Below, in pieces: positions 1 to 12,416 of a stretch of 64,000 nt of DNA. The position numbers and the translations under genes were made by a program. Origin of the DNA: Phragmites australis (taxonomy: Eukaryota > Streptophyta > Magnoliopsida > Poales > Poaceae); contig NC_084940.1 in the NCBI RefSeq assembly GCF_958298935.1, forward strand, positions 16,115,146-16,179,145, given 5' to 3'. A model generated the notes under the pieces. It saw nothing but the letters and a program-made list of their open reading frames with translations, had not been told where the DNA came from and did no database searches. Each line of letters opens with the position of its first letter. Position 1 is the first letter of the stretch.

Positions 1-158
1 TACTTGTATTTCATGCTTCTATCGAGTTTGATCGTATAGTCATATTTTATTTCATCTAGGCTAAGGTTGCTACTTGTTCTAGAATTTGGTATGAGTAAAT
101 TTTTATTTAATAGCCTAATTCACTCCCCTCCCCCCTCTTAGGCCATTCGATCGTTTCA
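1..158 (+). repeat. 3' end of the 5' LTR of the old Sirevirus
   Basis: The stretch matches 16031-16188 with scattered substitutions and an indel. Both copies end in TTTCA, and this one is followed directly by a primer binding site. The rest of the LTR is outside the window. Confidence 0.88.
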
Positions 159-159
159 A

Positions 160-173
160 TTAGTATCAGAGGC
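160..173 (+). promoter_or_regulatory. Primer binding site, initiator tRNA-Met type
   Basis: The sequence TAGTATCAGAGGC lies two bases after the LTR end. It is a mutated form of the usual copia site TGGTATCAGAGC, which pairs with the 3' end of initiator tRNA-Met. Confidence 0.8.
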
Positions 174-206
174 TCGTGCTCTTGATAGGCTTAAAATCCT
201 AGAGCA

Positions 207-2162
207 ATGGCCCTCGTGAATAGAAGTAGCATGCCAAGGTTCGAGGGAAAGAACTTCTCCTATTGGAAAGTTCGCATGGCAAGCTATCTTGAGGCTATTT
301 CCCACAAAGTTTGGCTAGCTGCTTTCATTGGGTTTGATCAATAATTTACCAAACAACAAATTAGATGGATTGCTAAGGCTAAAAATGCTATTTTGAGGAA
401 ATTAGTGAAGAGGTGTTTTCTAGAGTAAGGAGTAAGAAATTAGCTCATGATATTTGGATCAGTCATTGTGAAATTCATGAGGGTTTTATAAAAAATCTAT
501 GAGGAAAGATATCATGTGCTAATGAACAACATTAATCAATTTAAGATACTTCACAATAAGCTATACAATGATATGTATTCTCATATGAATATACTTGTTG
601 AAGAAATCAATTCTCTTGAACCCACTCAATTGTTTCAAGGAGACATTATTTATATGATCTTGATGGTGCTTCTCAAGCTACAATGCAACATTGTCATCTC
701 TCTTCTTTACGAGAAAGACATCAATGACATGACCGTCACCAATTCCATGGGAAAGATTTGTGCTCATGAGATGTTCTTATTTGGAGATCAAGAAGAATCC
801 TCCTCCAAGAAAAATCTTGCTCTCAAGGTCAAAATGATTGAAAAGAAGAAGAAGATGGTGAAGACTCCAGCAACAAGTTAAAGCGATGAAGATGATGATG
901 ATGACTCCGACACTAAGCTTGCCCTCCTCATGAGAAGAACCATAAGGATGATATCTAAATTGGGTAAGAAGGGCTACAACTATGATCCCAAAAAGAACAA
1001 ATTTTGCTCTAAGAAATTTGACAAGTTCAGTGGCAGAGACAAGAAGAAGTACTACAATTGTGATGAATATGGCCACATATTATATGATTGACCTCATCCC
1101 ATAAGAGAAACAAAAACAAGAGCAAGAAGACTGATGCAAATGAGGATGAGGACAAGCACAAGAAAAATGGTCAAGACAAGAAGAAGAAGCTCTTCAACAA
1201 GAAGGGTGAAGACCACAAGGATTATATTATTGGTGAATGGGTTTCAGCCGGAAACTAAAGTGAAGATTCAAGTGATGATGAAGACAAGAATTTCGCGGGC
1301 CTCGCCATCACCAATAATGATCCACCGCTACCTCCACCACCTATGTGCCTCATGGCAAAAGGTAACAACAAGGTGAGTAGTGAGGATGATGATAGTAGTG
1401 ATGATAATGGTATTTCTTCTAATGATCTATCTAAGCTTATAAATGACTATGCTACCATCATCAAGAAGCAAAAAGTTAAAATCAAGTCTCTTGAAAATGA
1501 TAATGCTAAGCTTAGCTCTAGTCATGATGAGTTACTTGCTAAATACAATGATGTGCTTAAAAAATATAATGAACTACTTGTATCTAGCAAGTCTTTTAAA
1601 GAGAGCAACAAGAAGCTAAAACTTGAGCATGTTAACTTGGAACGTAAATATCAAGAACTTGAGTTAGCTTATGGTGCTATTGATCCTAGCATGAATGAAT
1701 TGTCTACTATTGATGTTGTTAAGATCAATACATCTACTTCTTGTGATGATTTTCTTGATATACCATGCTCTTCTTCATGTAATACTATACCATCTTCTAA
1801 GACTAACCATGCAAGGAAGCAATAGCTCATGAATGAGATTGCAAATCTCAAGGGGGAGCACAAGCATAAAAAAAATCCTCATGAAGAATGTCATATCCTA
1901 TAACAAGAGAGGCCTTGGATGTTTCCCCAATCTGGTGGAGAACACCACCAAGTCACCAGAAATGAAGAAATACTTCATTAAGTTAGTTGGTTCATATTGC
2001 CAACATTACGAGGTCACCAGCCACCACACAAGGGAGTGTCTGAATCCTACTAAACCCCTTTCTACTTTGCCTCCTAAATACAAGTCCACTTTCAATGATC
2101 ATCATTTCCTATTGTATAAGCTTAAAAGTGGAAAAGTTATGGCTAAATTCATTAGAATTTAA
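207..2162 (+). pseudogene. Degenerate Sirevirus gag
   Basis: The ATG at 207 opens a copia Gag N-terminus (MPRFEGKNFSYWKVRM, the usual F-x-G-x-N-[FY]-x-x-W signature). The frame is then broken several times. The zinc knuckle near 1048-1095 is ruined: one cysteine is kept but others are lost. Positions 1343-1825 keep a 160-residue open stretch with an acidic Asp/Ser-rich start followed by a Lys/Leu/Glu-rich coiled coil (about residues 35-110), which is typical of Sirevirus Gag C-termini. Positions 1833-2162 still carry the region before the protease. It would have formed the virus-like particle; it cannot now. Confidence 0.8.
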
Positions 2163-2690
2163 GCTAAGGGATAACTTCCTAAGCAACTTGGGGTGTCTAA
2201 AGCTCTTGTGTTTCACATGAAAGGTACCAAACTTGGTTGGGTACCTAAACAAAAAGCTTATTCCCATGTGTGTAGGTGAACTAAAAAGCCAGTGAAAAGC
2301 ATTGGGTACTTGATAGTGGATGCACACAATATATGATTGGCAATATAAAGATGTTCACCTCTTTAGAAAAGGAAGTGGGCGATCATAACAAAGTCACTTC
2401 TGGTGATAATTCTAAGGCAAATGCGGTAGGTTTGGGTAAGGTGACAATCTCCAATGATCTCTCTATTTCTAATGTACTTTTAGTAAAGTCTCTTAGTTTT
2501 AATTTGCTTTCTGTAGCCTAACTATGTGATTTAGGCTTCACATGTTTATTTAGTGATGTTAATATTGTCATAACTAGCAAGAACCATAATGATCTAATCT
2601 TTAAAGGTTTTAGATATGTACATATCTATCTTGTGAATTTTTTCCTCTAATGAAGCTAGCTTCACAACATGCCTCTTCACCAAGACATCC
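2163..2690 (+). pseudogene. Degenerate retroviral-type aspartic protease
   Basis: The catalytic Asp-Ser-Gly triplet is still readable at 2312-2320 (context LDSGCTQYM), followed at 2333-2521 by the protease body with the usual NVLLVKSLSFNLLSV ending. Stops on both sides interrupt the frame. This is the Gag-Pol processing enzyme of copia elements. Confidence 0.75.
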
Positions 2691-3600
2691 ATGGGTTGGT
2701 TTTGGCATCATCGATTTGAACACATTGGAATGAGCCAACTCAAGAAGGCGTTCAAGAATGGAGTGGTGGTAGGTTTGAAGGATGTAGTGTTCGAGAAGTA
2801 CAAATTGTGTAGTGCTCGTCAAGCGAGAAAGCAAGTTGCAAGTTCTCATCCATATAAGTCAAAAATGTCTACATCAAGAACTTTAAAGCTTCTACACATG
2901 GACCTTTTTGGACCAACTACCTACAAAATCTCTATTGCCTTGTCATTGTTGATGATTATTTGAGATACACTTGGACTTCCTTTTTAGATGACAAGAGCAA
3001 GACTGTTGGGATCTTCAAGAAGTTCACAAAAAGGGCTCAAAATGAGTTTGAGGCCATAATTGTGAAGATCCGGAGTGATAATGACTCGAAGTTCAAAAAC
3101 ACTCAAATTGAAGATTATTGTGATGATAGAAGCATCAAGAATGAGTTTTCATCAACCTACACGCCTCAACAAAATGGTGTAGTGGAGAGAAAGAATAAGA
3201 CCTTGATCACTCTTGCAAGAGCAATGTTAGATGAGTATGGTACACTGAAGAAATTTTGGGAGGAAGCAATCAACACGGTGTGACATGCATCTAACTGAGT
3301 GTATCTCCATGACTTTTGAAGAAAACGCCATACAAGCTTCTCATTGGAAGAAAACCCAATATATCTTACTTTTGGGTGTTCGAGTGTAAGTGATTTATCT
3401 ATAAGAAAAGAGAATGCTTAGGCAAGTTTAAAAAATGTTTTATATTGGTTTTCTTATTGGTTATACATCAAAATCCAAAGCATATCGAGTATTCAACAAT
3501 GCCACTGATTTTGTTAAAGAAACTTGTGATATGGAGTTTGATGAATCTAATGGCTCCCAAGAAGAAGGTATTCTTGTGATGATGTAGGTGATGAACCATT
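2691..3600 (+). pseudogene. Degenerate integrase (GAG-pre-integrase zinc finger plus DDE core)
   Basis: The pre-integrase histidine/cysteine finger is visible (WHHRFEHIGM, then a CSA-x-Q-x-GK-like segment with the second cysteine lost). The core keeps the first Asp in HMDLFGP (about 2899), the second in SDNDSKF (about 3076) and the Glu in [10 protein letters not shown] (about 3175). The reading frame shifts near 2960 and stops appear after 3283. Strand transfer would be impossible from this copy. Confidence 0.8.
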
Positions 3601-3839
3601 GAGAGATGTGATGAAGAATATGACGATTGAGGATATCAAGCCTAAGGAGGATGATGAAGATGTACTTTTTACTTCCACTCCACAAACCTCCATGGCACCC
3701 CACGTTGATCAAGATGATGAGAATAATGATCAACAACTTCCATCATAAGATGTCCATATCTCTCAAGAGGATGCTCAATCTCAAGCTCAAGATATTGGAC
3801 CACCACAAGATACGCCTCAAGAACCACAAGTGAAGCAAA

Positions 3840-4706
3840 CACACATTTCTAAGGATCACCCAATTGACTTGATCATTGAGAGACCATCTAGGGGAGTAAG
3901 AACTCGCTCTCATCAATATGATTCATTTTGTGAACATTACTCGTTTATCTCATGTTTGGAACCCGCACATGTAGATGAGGCTCTTAAAGATCTGGTTTAG
4001 GTGATTGCTATGCAAGAATAACACAACAATTTCATCTGTAATGAAGTATGGATACTTGAAGAGAGTCATCAAGACAAGAATGTGATTAAAACCAAGTGGG
4101 TCTTGCGCAACAAGCAAGATGAACATGGTGTGGTGATACGCAACAAGACAAGAATAGTCACGCAAGGCTTTGAACATGTTGAAGGTTTTGATTTTGGTGA
4201 AACATTCACTCCCATGGTAAGGTTTGAAGCCATCTGTATCCTTCTTGTATTTACTTCACATCATAACATCAAGCTTTATCAAATGGATGTGAAGAGTACA
4301 TTTTTAAATGACTTCATTAATGAGCTTATTTATTTTGAACAACGCCCAGTTTTGAAGATTCTAGATATCCTAACCATGTCAATAGGTTGCACATGGCGCT
4401 TTATGGACTCAAGCGAGCCCCAAGAGCTTGGTATGAATGCTTACGAGACAACCTCATTAACCCAGGATTCAAGATCGGGAGGATGAACACTACATTTATC
4501 ACAAAGATCATCGACAATGAGCTTTTCTTTTATCAAATTTATGTTGATGATATAATATTTGGTTCAACTAACAAAGAGTTTTGCAAGAAATTTTGTGATA
4601 TGATGTCTAGGGAGTTTGAGATATCGATGATTGGTGAGCTTAACTACTTCCTTGGATTTCAAATCAAGAAATTGAAGGATTTGACATTCATCTATTAAGA
4701 AAAGTA
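3840..4706 (+). pseudogene. Degenerate reverse transcriptase
   Basis: Copia RT blocks are in order: WVLRNKQDE (about 4100), ARL/VAQGF-like and GETFTPM (about 4195), [10 protein letters not shown] (about 4280), LYGLKRAPRAWYE (about 4395) and the catalytic YVDD box at 4540-4551. At least two frameshifts (between 4340 and 4390) and several stops interrupt it. Confidence 0.85.
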
Positions 4707-4710
4707 CACG

Positions 4711-5489
4711 ATGAACATCCTTAAGAAGTTCAAGATGGATTATTGCAAGCCAATCAAGACCCCCATGCCTACTAATGGACACCTCAACTTGGATGAAATG
4801 AGTAAACTGGTAGACCACAAGCTTTATTGTTCTATGATTAGGTCACTTTACCTTACTCCATCTAGACCTGATATTATGTTTAGTGTATGTATGTGCGCTC
4901 ACTTTCAAACTAATCCTAAGGAATCACATCTTGCATGGTTAAGAGGATCCTTAGATACCTAAAACATACACCTAGCATAGGATTGTGGTACCCCAAAGGT
5001 GCTAGTTTCTTACTCTTGGGTTACTCAGATTCGGCCTTTGCTGGATGTCGTGTGGATCATAAAAGTACTCCGGGTGGGTGCTACTTGCTAGGGCACTCCC
5101 TAGTCTCTTGGTCCTATAAAAAGCAAATCTCTGTAGCCTTGTTCACCGTGAAAGCTGATTACATAGACGTCGGAGCATGTTGTGCTCAAATCTTCTATGT
5201 GGAGCAAATATTGTTAGACTTTTGTGTTCGTCTAGAGAAGGTTCGACTCCTTTGTGACAATGAGAATGCCGTAAAAGTTGCAAACAATCCTGTTTAACAC
5301 TCCTGCACAAAATACATTGATATCTGTCATCACTTCTTTAGAGATCATGTGGCCAAAAATGGTATTTCTCTTGGTAGTGTCAGGTCGAAAGATCCATTGG
5401 TGAATATCTTCACAAAACCTCTAGATGAAGTCATATTTTGTAGATTGCGAAGTGAGTTGAATGTGATAGATGCTTCAAATGTTATGTGA
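4711..5489 (+). pseudogene. Degenerate RNase H and end of pol
   Basis: The connection and RNase H domains are recognisable from SRPDIMFSVCMCA (about 4860), YSDSAFAGC (about 5020, with the catalytic Asp) and SVALFTVKADYI (about 5130). The family's [11 protein letters not shown]lu-containing block has changed at this last site. Remnants run on to a TGA at 5487-5489 after SELNVIDASNVM, the usual end of Sirevirus pol. Confidence 0.8.
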
Positions 5490-6839
5490 TGCCTTATCAT
5501 ATAGATGCACTTTATGATAGGTGCTTGTCTAACCTTCTTAAGATAGTGGTCAATATTGGTTTTGCTTGAGTTGGTGGCCCCCTAATTTCACCCAAGGCAT
5601 GTTGTTGAGTTTACCATGAAAAAGCTTGAGAAGGGAAGTAATATGATAGGATAGATTTATTTTATGCTATACATTGACATGTCATATATCTTGCACTTAT
5701 GTTTACTTTCATGCACTTGTTATACAATGCATATGCATTGGCGGTAGAGAGATCACAAAGGAGAATATCACTCTTTGGTATTGTTGTTTACTCTTGGTGT
5801 GAACATACACCTCAATAAGTGTGATTAGATAGATGTAAGTGTTTAATGCCTATTGAGTCATGTCCTAACGAATTTAAAGTCTTAACCTGTAAGTTCATAG
5901 GCAATTTGACTCATAAATTATGTATGATATAGCCGTTTTGTCAACTATTTGCAAATCAGTATTTGAGAGGGTAAGGATTTCACTCAAACTAGTCCACACA
6001 TGTATTTTTGTTGTGTGTTTGTTCGAAGTTTGGACTTAGTAAGACATTTTAGTTCGACAGTGAGTTTTCCTTCTCACCGAATGGTCCAGTGCTCCTTCCT
6101 TTCTTATCAACTGATCATCTGGTCTTCAGTTCTACTAGATCAACATTCCTGTGTAAAGGTCCAGTGCATGTGTCCGGTGATCAATTTAGAATCAATGGTT
6201 AATCCGGTGTTTGCAAACTGAATTTCACTCAGAAAAAGGTCTGGTGTTGGCAAAGTGTTCTTGACCAGACCTTCCGATGTTCAATCGGTGGTAGCCAAAA
6301 TCAGAAGGTCTCCAATTCACCTCAGTGGATCTATTCGATGCTCAGTGTAGTGTCACCGAAACATCCGGTGTTCAAAATTGAAAATTCTCTTAGAGGTTGT
6401 CTGGTGGTTCTGTCCGATGTTCAATATATTATCACTGGAGCATCCGTTGTTTAAGTTTGGTGTCGGCTAAAGTTTGACAGGCACTCTGTAATATTTGTTT
6501 GGTGCTATATCTAAGCTTCATCGGACTTTCCGGTGCTTGCAATTTTTGCGAGACCCACCTATCATACAAAGCATTCGTTCTCAGCCATATCTCTCTCTCT
6601 GGTTCGATCCGCACCACCACCCATACCTCTCTCACCTCCACCTACCTCACCGCCGACGTGCCTCCTACCGTCGATCAGGTCTGTTTCCTAGCTCCACCTA
6701 TCGTCGCCCTTGCTTCACCGCAGTAGCCGCACCACCCTGAGCCCCCGTCGCCATGCCCAGAGCTGCCACCGCTGCTGTCCAGTGCCGCCAACCGTCAAGC
6801 TCCTCCCTCACCACTGGCTTCTCTCTCAATTTCGCTATG
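5490..6839 (+). promoter_or_regulatory. Non-coding spacer with degenerate TCCGGTG dyads and a CT-rich leader upstream of the env-like ORF
   Basis: There is no ORF of substance. From about 6080 to 6540 the sequence repeatedly shows TCCGGTG/CACCGGA-like halves and degenerate CGGA-N3-TCCG dyads, for example TCGGACTTTCCGGTG at 6521-6535, with a weak TATA-like CTATATCTA at about 6507. From about 6580 it becomes a pyrimidine-rich 5' UTR-like leader (CTCTCTCTCT, CCACC repeats) that ends at a predicted splice donor at 6840. I read this as a decayed internal promoter and leader for the env-like ORF (inference). Confidence 0.5.
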
Positions 6840-7261
6840 GTGAGCACATATTCGGTTGGTTCCTCAATTTTGCAAACCCTAGAAGCATATTTCATGCAAA
6901 CTTGCCCAAAATCGATGTATAATTTGATCAATTCAGTGCAAATTTGCTACAATGTGTTGCAATTACAATCAATTGTCACGAATTGAGGGCATGTTTATCA
7001 AATTTTATGCTTTAATTGCTAAATTCTTTCAAATCTGAGCAATTTTTGCCTCAAATTCGTGCCTAATTTGATTAGTTTGTTTAAATTCTAGTCAAATTCT
7101 CTAAAATTCATCAATGTCTGTTGTCACAAGCTTGAGCCCATAGCATGTTCGTCAAAATTCATATCAATTTTATGCTTAGGGTTCAATTTTGGGTAATTTC
7201 ATATCAAATCCTTAAAACCTGAAGCGCTCTCTCACCTTGTTATCATCTGTGTATCTGTCAG
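6840..7261 (+). other. Predicted intron before the env-like ORF
   Basis: The donor is CTATG|GTGAGC at 6840 and the acceptor is ATCTGTCAG| at 7260-7261, directly followed by ATG at 7262. The 422 bases between are AT-rich, unlike the GC-rich leader on their left. The young element shows the same arrangement. Confidence 0.5.
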
Positions 7262-8480
7262 ATGGGTCGTGGGCGTAGTGATAAGGGCAAGGGCAAGACC
7301 ATTGAGTAGCAGAAGTCAAAGGCTTAGAAAGAGATTGATCATAACATTGCAGTGGCAGATGCAGCAGATGCTTAACGAGGTTTTGAGATCAGAGACATCG
7401 CTTCACCTCCTCGTCGGTCCACATGCACCCGTCCTGCCGCAAGGATGGGCTCGACGCCTTCCGGCCAGTCAGGCGGCCGGAAGAGGGTTCGTCACGAGTT
7501 AGAGCTAGAGGAGGAGGAGTAGTTTGAGCCAGAGCAGAGAGAGCAGCCTCAGCCCCAGGGAGAGATCCGTTTGTGTGACTTGACCTCTTAAAAGTCACCA
7601 AAGATCAAGAAACAGAGGTTTGTGATGATCGATGAGTGGTTTCCCCCGGTCAAAAATGAGGGGTAGATCACAGGTTCTACACCATTCTTCAGGAGAGCTT
7701 CTTTCACTCTTATCTCAAGAAGAAGGTCAAGTTGAACCAGCACAGGACGGTCAACTAGCACTATATGCAGTTGGTTGCAGCGGGAGTGGACGTGAGCCAG
7801 CACTTTGACACCATCCTAGGTCTTACAGCTTTGGTCACATGTGAGGACAGATATGTTGTAGAGTGGGTCAAAGTCTTCTACGCCACAGTGTGGGTTGAAC
7901 CATAGTGGAACTTCATCAAGTTCATGTTCCAGGGAGAGTAGATCATATTATTCAGGAACATGATACTTTAGGCTCTAGGGGTTCAGGCAAGTTCTAGGTT
8001 TCTTCACGAGTTTGTTCATCCAAACATCGAGCCCCCTCGTCATCCTCTCGCTCATGGTGTCTTTCCCACTGATGAGGAGATCAAACCACTGTTCAGTCAG
8101 TCGTTCACTCCAGGATCACCGAGACTACTAGACATGTTGACACCTCAGGCGAAGGCCATCCACTTGGCCCTAAGACGCAGCTTGTTACCGAGGATTGGCT
8201 ACGGAGAGGCTATCAACAGTTTGCAGCAGTGGTTGATCCTCTCTATCCTCATTTACCAGTATTTTGATATATTGGATCTGATTCTCTATGAGATTGAGGA
8301 TACCATAGCAAAGGGGATGTCTCTAACTAGACAACAGTCATATGTAATTTATTTCACATTTACTAGCTCACGCGATTAGGTATCCTGAGTTCCTCGAGAC
8401 CAACGAGGACTCTCCTACTCAGTTCCAGGAGTATATCCCTAGTGCTCCTACAGACACATACCATGGTCAGCGTGCCATGG
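7262..8480 (+). pseudogene. Sirevirus env-like third ORF, 5' part, full of amber codons
   Basis: It starts MGRGRSDKGKGK and runs to the nested insertion at 8481; the remainder resumes at 12992. It belongs to the same family as the young element's 34767-36464 ORF: shared segments include VFYATVWVE against QFYATVWFE, and both keep a Gln/Glu-rich C-terminal part. Following the best frame I count ten stops, eight of them TAG, plus at least two frameshifts (near 7670 and 8350). The function of the third ORF is unknown. I see no signal peptide or clear membrane segment, so env-like is only a conventional name. Confidence 0.7.
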
Positions 8481-11052
8481 TGTAACACCCTAATTTTCAA
8501 TTTTTGGAAATAGTAAATAATTTTTGCTATTAGAATTAGAGGTGTTAATTTTAGTGTTGGAAAACCCTAGGAGAAAAGTTTAATTTCTAAATAAAATCAA
8601 TCTAGGTTATATTGTTGTGTTGCATTGATGCCGGAATAGAAGCATTAGGGTTTTATTGTGTGGAAAATAATTTTTGAAAACACTACGGAGCATCGATTAG
8701 AATTTTGGAAAAGTTTGAAAAATGTTTCACAAAAGAAAACCTCAATTTTCCTCTTTTGGGCCGACTCTCTTTCTTTTCTTTTTCTTTCCCCTATTTTCGG
8801 CCCATCTTCATTTTCTTCTTGGGCCGAGCCCGCTCTACCATTCCTTCTCCCGCCTCCCGCCTGGGCCGACCGGAGGCCCTAGCCAAGCCAGCAGTTGCCA
8901 CCCACCTCCCTGCTGGCGCCCTTGCCCGAGCCGCCTTCTCCCTGTGCCACCGACATGCGAGCCCCGTGCGTCGGATTCGTCCCCATGCTGGACTCCTCTG
9001 TAGAGCCCGAGTCGGAAGCATGCCGCCACCGACCTCCGCGTCCAAATCCCAACCAACCTCAGCCGAATCCGAGCCGCTCTCTACGCCTATGTCTTCTCCC
9101 CCCTATATAAGTGCGAGCCCTCCCCCTCTTTTCAATCTATTTCGCCCTCACCACGCCACCACCGCCATCTCCATTGTCATCGACCGAGCTTCGTCATCCA
9201 CCGTTCTCGCCGCCTCTCCAGCGTTTCTGAGCGCACCCTCAGGACCGCGTGCTCACATGGTGTCGACCTCGCTGCTCCTTGCCGCCTCTCCATCGCTGGA
9301 AGTGCCCCTCCGCCGCTCGTCTATCTTCTCTGCTGTTGTGCGCTGTGGAGACACCTCGGTGAACCTCAGTAAGGACCGTGTTTCCCTCAAACGAGTTTGT
9401 CGTAGCCCCTACAGTGTTATCCGCCGCTCGTAGTTGAATTTCGAGGCTGGTGATGAGCTTTTGCTCGAGTGCCGGCGAGGCAGCCACCGTCTTTCCCCTT
9501 CCGCCACCGTGCTTGAGCTATCCACCGCTAGTCTCTCTCTCCGGCCATCTCTCTCCCGTGGTTGTTGGATCTAAAACATGTGGCCCAAATTAGAATCCAA
9601 ATACCTCTTTGTAGAGCCAATCGTGTGTTGCCATGTGGCAACCATAATTCCAGTCAGCCCCATGCGCCAAGTCAGCCGGCCACCTCAGCTCCAAAGCCGA
9701 TGTATCATGCCACGTCAAAGCCTTGTCAGCTAGCAATTACCCAGTCAGCTTTTCCTTTTATTTTTAATTAGGGAAAAATGCCAATTTTTCAAATAAGTCC
9801 CTGTACTTATCTAAAATTACCAAAAATGCATGTCTTTTTATAGTTTAAACCCTAAACTTTTTCATAATTATAATTAGGTCCCTCTATTTTTACAAAAAGG
9901 TCCATGTGCTCTCTATTTTATTCAAAACAGGTCCTTTTCTTTTTCAGATTTAGTCCAAAACTTGTTTTTAGTGTAACTTTCTCGTTTTAGTTCCGTTTTA
10001 GGCGATTTTTGCTCTCTCACGTTCGTAGCAGCGTGTACTATTTTTAGTACCATTTTTATAGATATTAGCTATTGTTTGGTGTACTATTCTTAGCTAGATT
10101 TATGTGTGCTTTTCAGGTGTGTTCCGAGAGCCGACGAAGAGCAGTTCGAGAATCTCTAGAACCAAGCCTTTGAAGAGTCTGAACAGCAAGTTGGAAGAGG
10201 CAAGTGTCCGTGAATATTTTGATCCAAGTTTTCAAATGTGTTATTTATTTAAAACATGCATGCTATTAAGTTTGAATCCTATTTACTTATAGTACCATGT
10301 TCCATATATTCCTTATCGCCTAGCTGTAGTAGTGGTTTATGGGTAGTTTATGCTTAGTTTTGCACAAGGGTATGGATAGGTTATCCGTTAAACATGATTA
10401 ATGAACTATGCAGCTATGAGTTGGGAATTATGGTAACTTGTGTGGTAATATGGAACTTAGGGATGTCGAGCAGAAGGTTGGTTGATGATGGTGCGTGAGG
10501 CACAAGTGTGTAAAACACTTTGGTGGGTGGTAGTGTTTGGTTGGTGTCCTAAGGACCGATTCATGGAGTGACAACCCAAGAATTATCGTCCATCCACGAG
10601 ACTTATACGGGTACGGCCTAGCTTAGTAATTAACGGATCATCAGCATAGAATGAGCCGCTGATGGTGTAGTGGAAGGGAAGAGTGATTCTTTTCGGAGCT
10701 ACAAGGCGCATGAGGGGGTTTCTGGGTGGTGTGACTCCACTTTGATGGCGGTGAAACCTTAGCGGGCTTATTCTTGTAGGGAGGATCCTTTGTAATAGTC
10801 TTGCAGTGATCTTCGGGTGACATACCACTAGCGTGTGTTAAGCGTTTGCGCAACACAGCAACAAGGAAATCACGACTCATGGGAAAAGCCGGATAACCTC
10901 TGCATAGTGTACAATCTAATATATCAACCATGCTCACGGTCATGAGAGACTTGGATCCTCACATGATTAGTTAGTTTGGTTTAGTTGTTTTGGTTGGTTA
11001 CCTGTGATGGGTAAATGTCAGTGGATGGTTCTTAGTTACCTGTGATGGGTAT

Positions 11053-12416
11053 TATCGGAGGGTGAACTCCTCAAGTAGGGATCCGGAGGGACCCCTTTGA
11101 GATTCGGCCGGGGGGATGATTCTGAATCTGTTTTATGGGTGAAATAAATGGGCGTAAATGCGATGCAGGTGGAATGGAATGATCGGATGCAGAAGTAGTA
11201 AATGCACAGGAGGTCTTTTAGACAGGTTCGGGCCGCACTGAGCGTAACACCCTACTCCTGTGTGCATGCTATAAATGCTCTGAGAATGTCTCTTAGAGAT
11301 ATTACTGGTTACAAGAATATTTGTCTAGCCTAGAGCCTCGGGCTCCTTGTTCTTCAGTGATCTGAGCTTCTGTGCTTGTACTGAACCTCTGTCTTCTTCC
11401 TCGGCTTGCTGTCCTCAACCTCCCTTTCTCCGGGGAGCCCGCCCCGCCTTAAATACTCGCTGGGCGGTAGCGTGCCCAGAAAGGGAGGGCGCGAGTTCTG
11501 AGGCGCCATAAATGGAAAGCAACCATCATAGGCTGCTGCGCAAAGTGACGGGGAGGGTTAAAAACGCGCCCCCATCTGGTCTTATTCATCATCATACCGT
11601 TCTGCAATGGGTGTCACGGAGAGGGCCCACCGGGCAGCCACTAAACAACCCGGCGTGCCCGCTCAGTCTTGTATACCTGACACAGCATGGTAGCATGCGG
11701 GGCGCCTTGGGATTCGCGATGCCATCCCGAGGCTCCCCGGATGTCCTGCGATGGGACTCGTACATTAAATATCCCCACGCCTCCCTGTCAGGCCGTGGTA
11801 GGGACTGACAACGAGCGTGGCAGGAGCAGTTGGAAGTGACAGGCCACGCGCCCTCTTAAATACGGCATCGGGCCTTTCACTGGTTGACACCTCACCGCTG
11901 GACCTCTGTGGGGGGCCACTGGCGAAAGACTTCTGAGGCCGTTGGGGAATCGAGTGCTCGGGGGGTCACTGTTCACAGCCCCGGGCACTCTCTCCTGGAT
12001 ATGCCCTTTCTTGGTCCTCGGGGAACCGAGTGCTCGGGGGCCACTGTTCACGGCCCCAAGCACTCTCTCCCAGAACGGACTTCCCTTTGGTCCTTGGGGG
12101 ACTCGGGTGCTCGGGGGCCACTGTTCACGGCCCCGAGCACCCCCTTCCCGGTACTTGGCTTTTTTGATCGTCAGGGGACTTGGGTGCCCGGGGGCCACTG
12201 TTCACATCCCCGAGCACTCTCTTCCCGGCACTTGGTCTTCTCGGGTCATCAGGAAACTCGAGTACTCGGGGACCACTGTTCATGGCCCCGAGCACCCTCT
12301 CCCGGGACTTAGTCTTCTCGTACCTCGCGGAGATGATCCCCGCGGGAGGGCACCATGTGGCAAACTGCTGATCTGGCCTCGGGACTGAGGTACCCCTGGT
12401 TCCTTTGTCACCGACA
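11053..12416 (-). mobile_element. Solo LTR nested two levels deep
   Basis: On the - strand it begins TGTCGGTGACAAAGG and ends CACCCTCCGATA. It is flanked by the direct repeat GGTAT at 11048-11052 and 12417-12421. It has no internal region. It holds the grass-LTR block around 11225-11275 (GGTTCGGGCCGC, then CCCTACTCCTGTGTG) and a five-copy minisatellite. The superfamily cannot be told from the LTR alone; Ty3 is likely. Confidence 0.8.
11940..12318. repeat. Minisatellite, five copies of about 75-78 bp
   Basis: The marker CACTGTTCA recurs at about 11968, 12042, 12119, 12196 and 12274. Around it are GTGCTCGGGGGC on the left and CCCCGAGCAC on the right, which pair with each other. It lies inside the solo LTR and accounts for the several overlapping ORFs seen there on both strands. 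Confidence 0.85.

Noticed and set aside
8705..9433. 242-residue Ser/Pro-rich ORF on +
   Set aside because: It lies wholly in the nested Ty3-like LTR, has low-complexity composition, overlaps ORFs in four other frames and has no domain.
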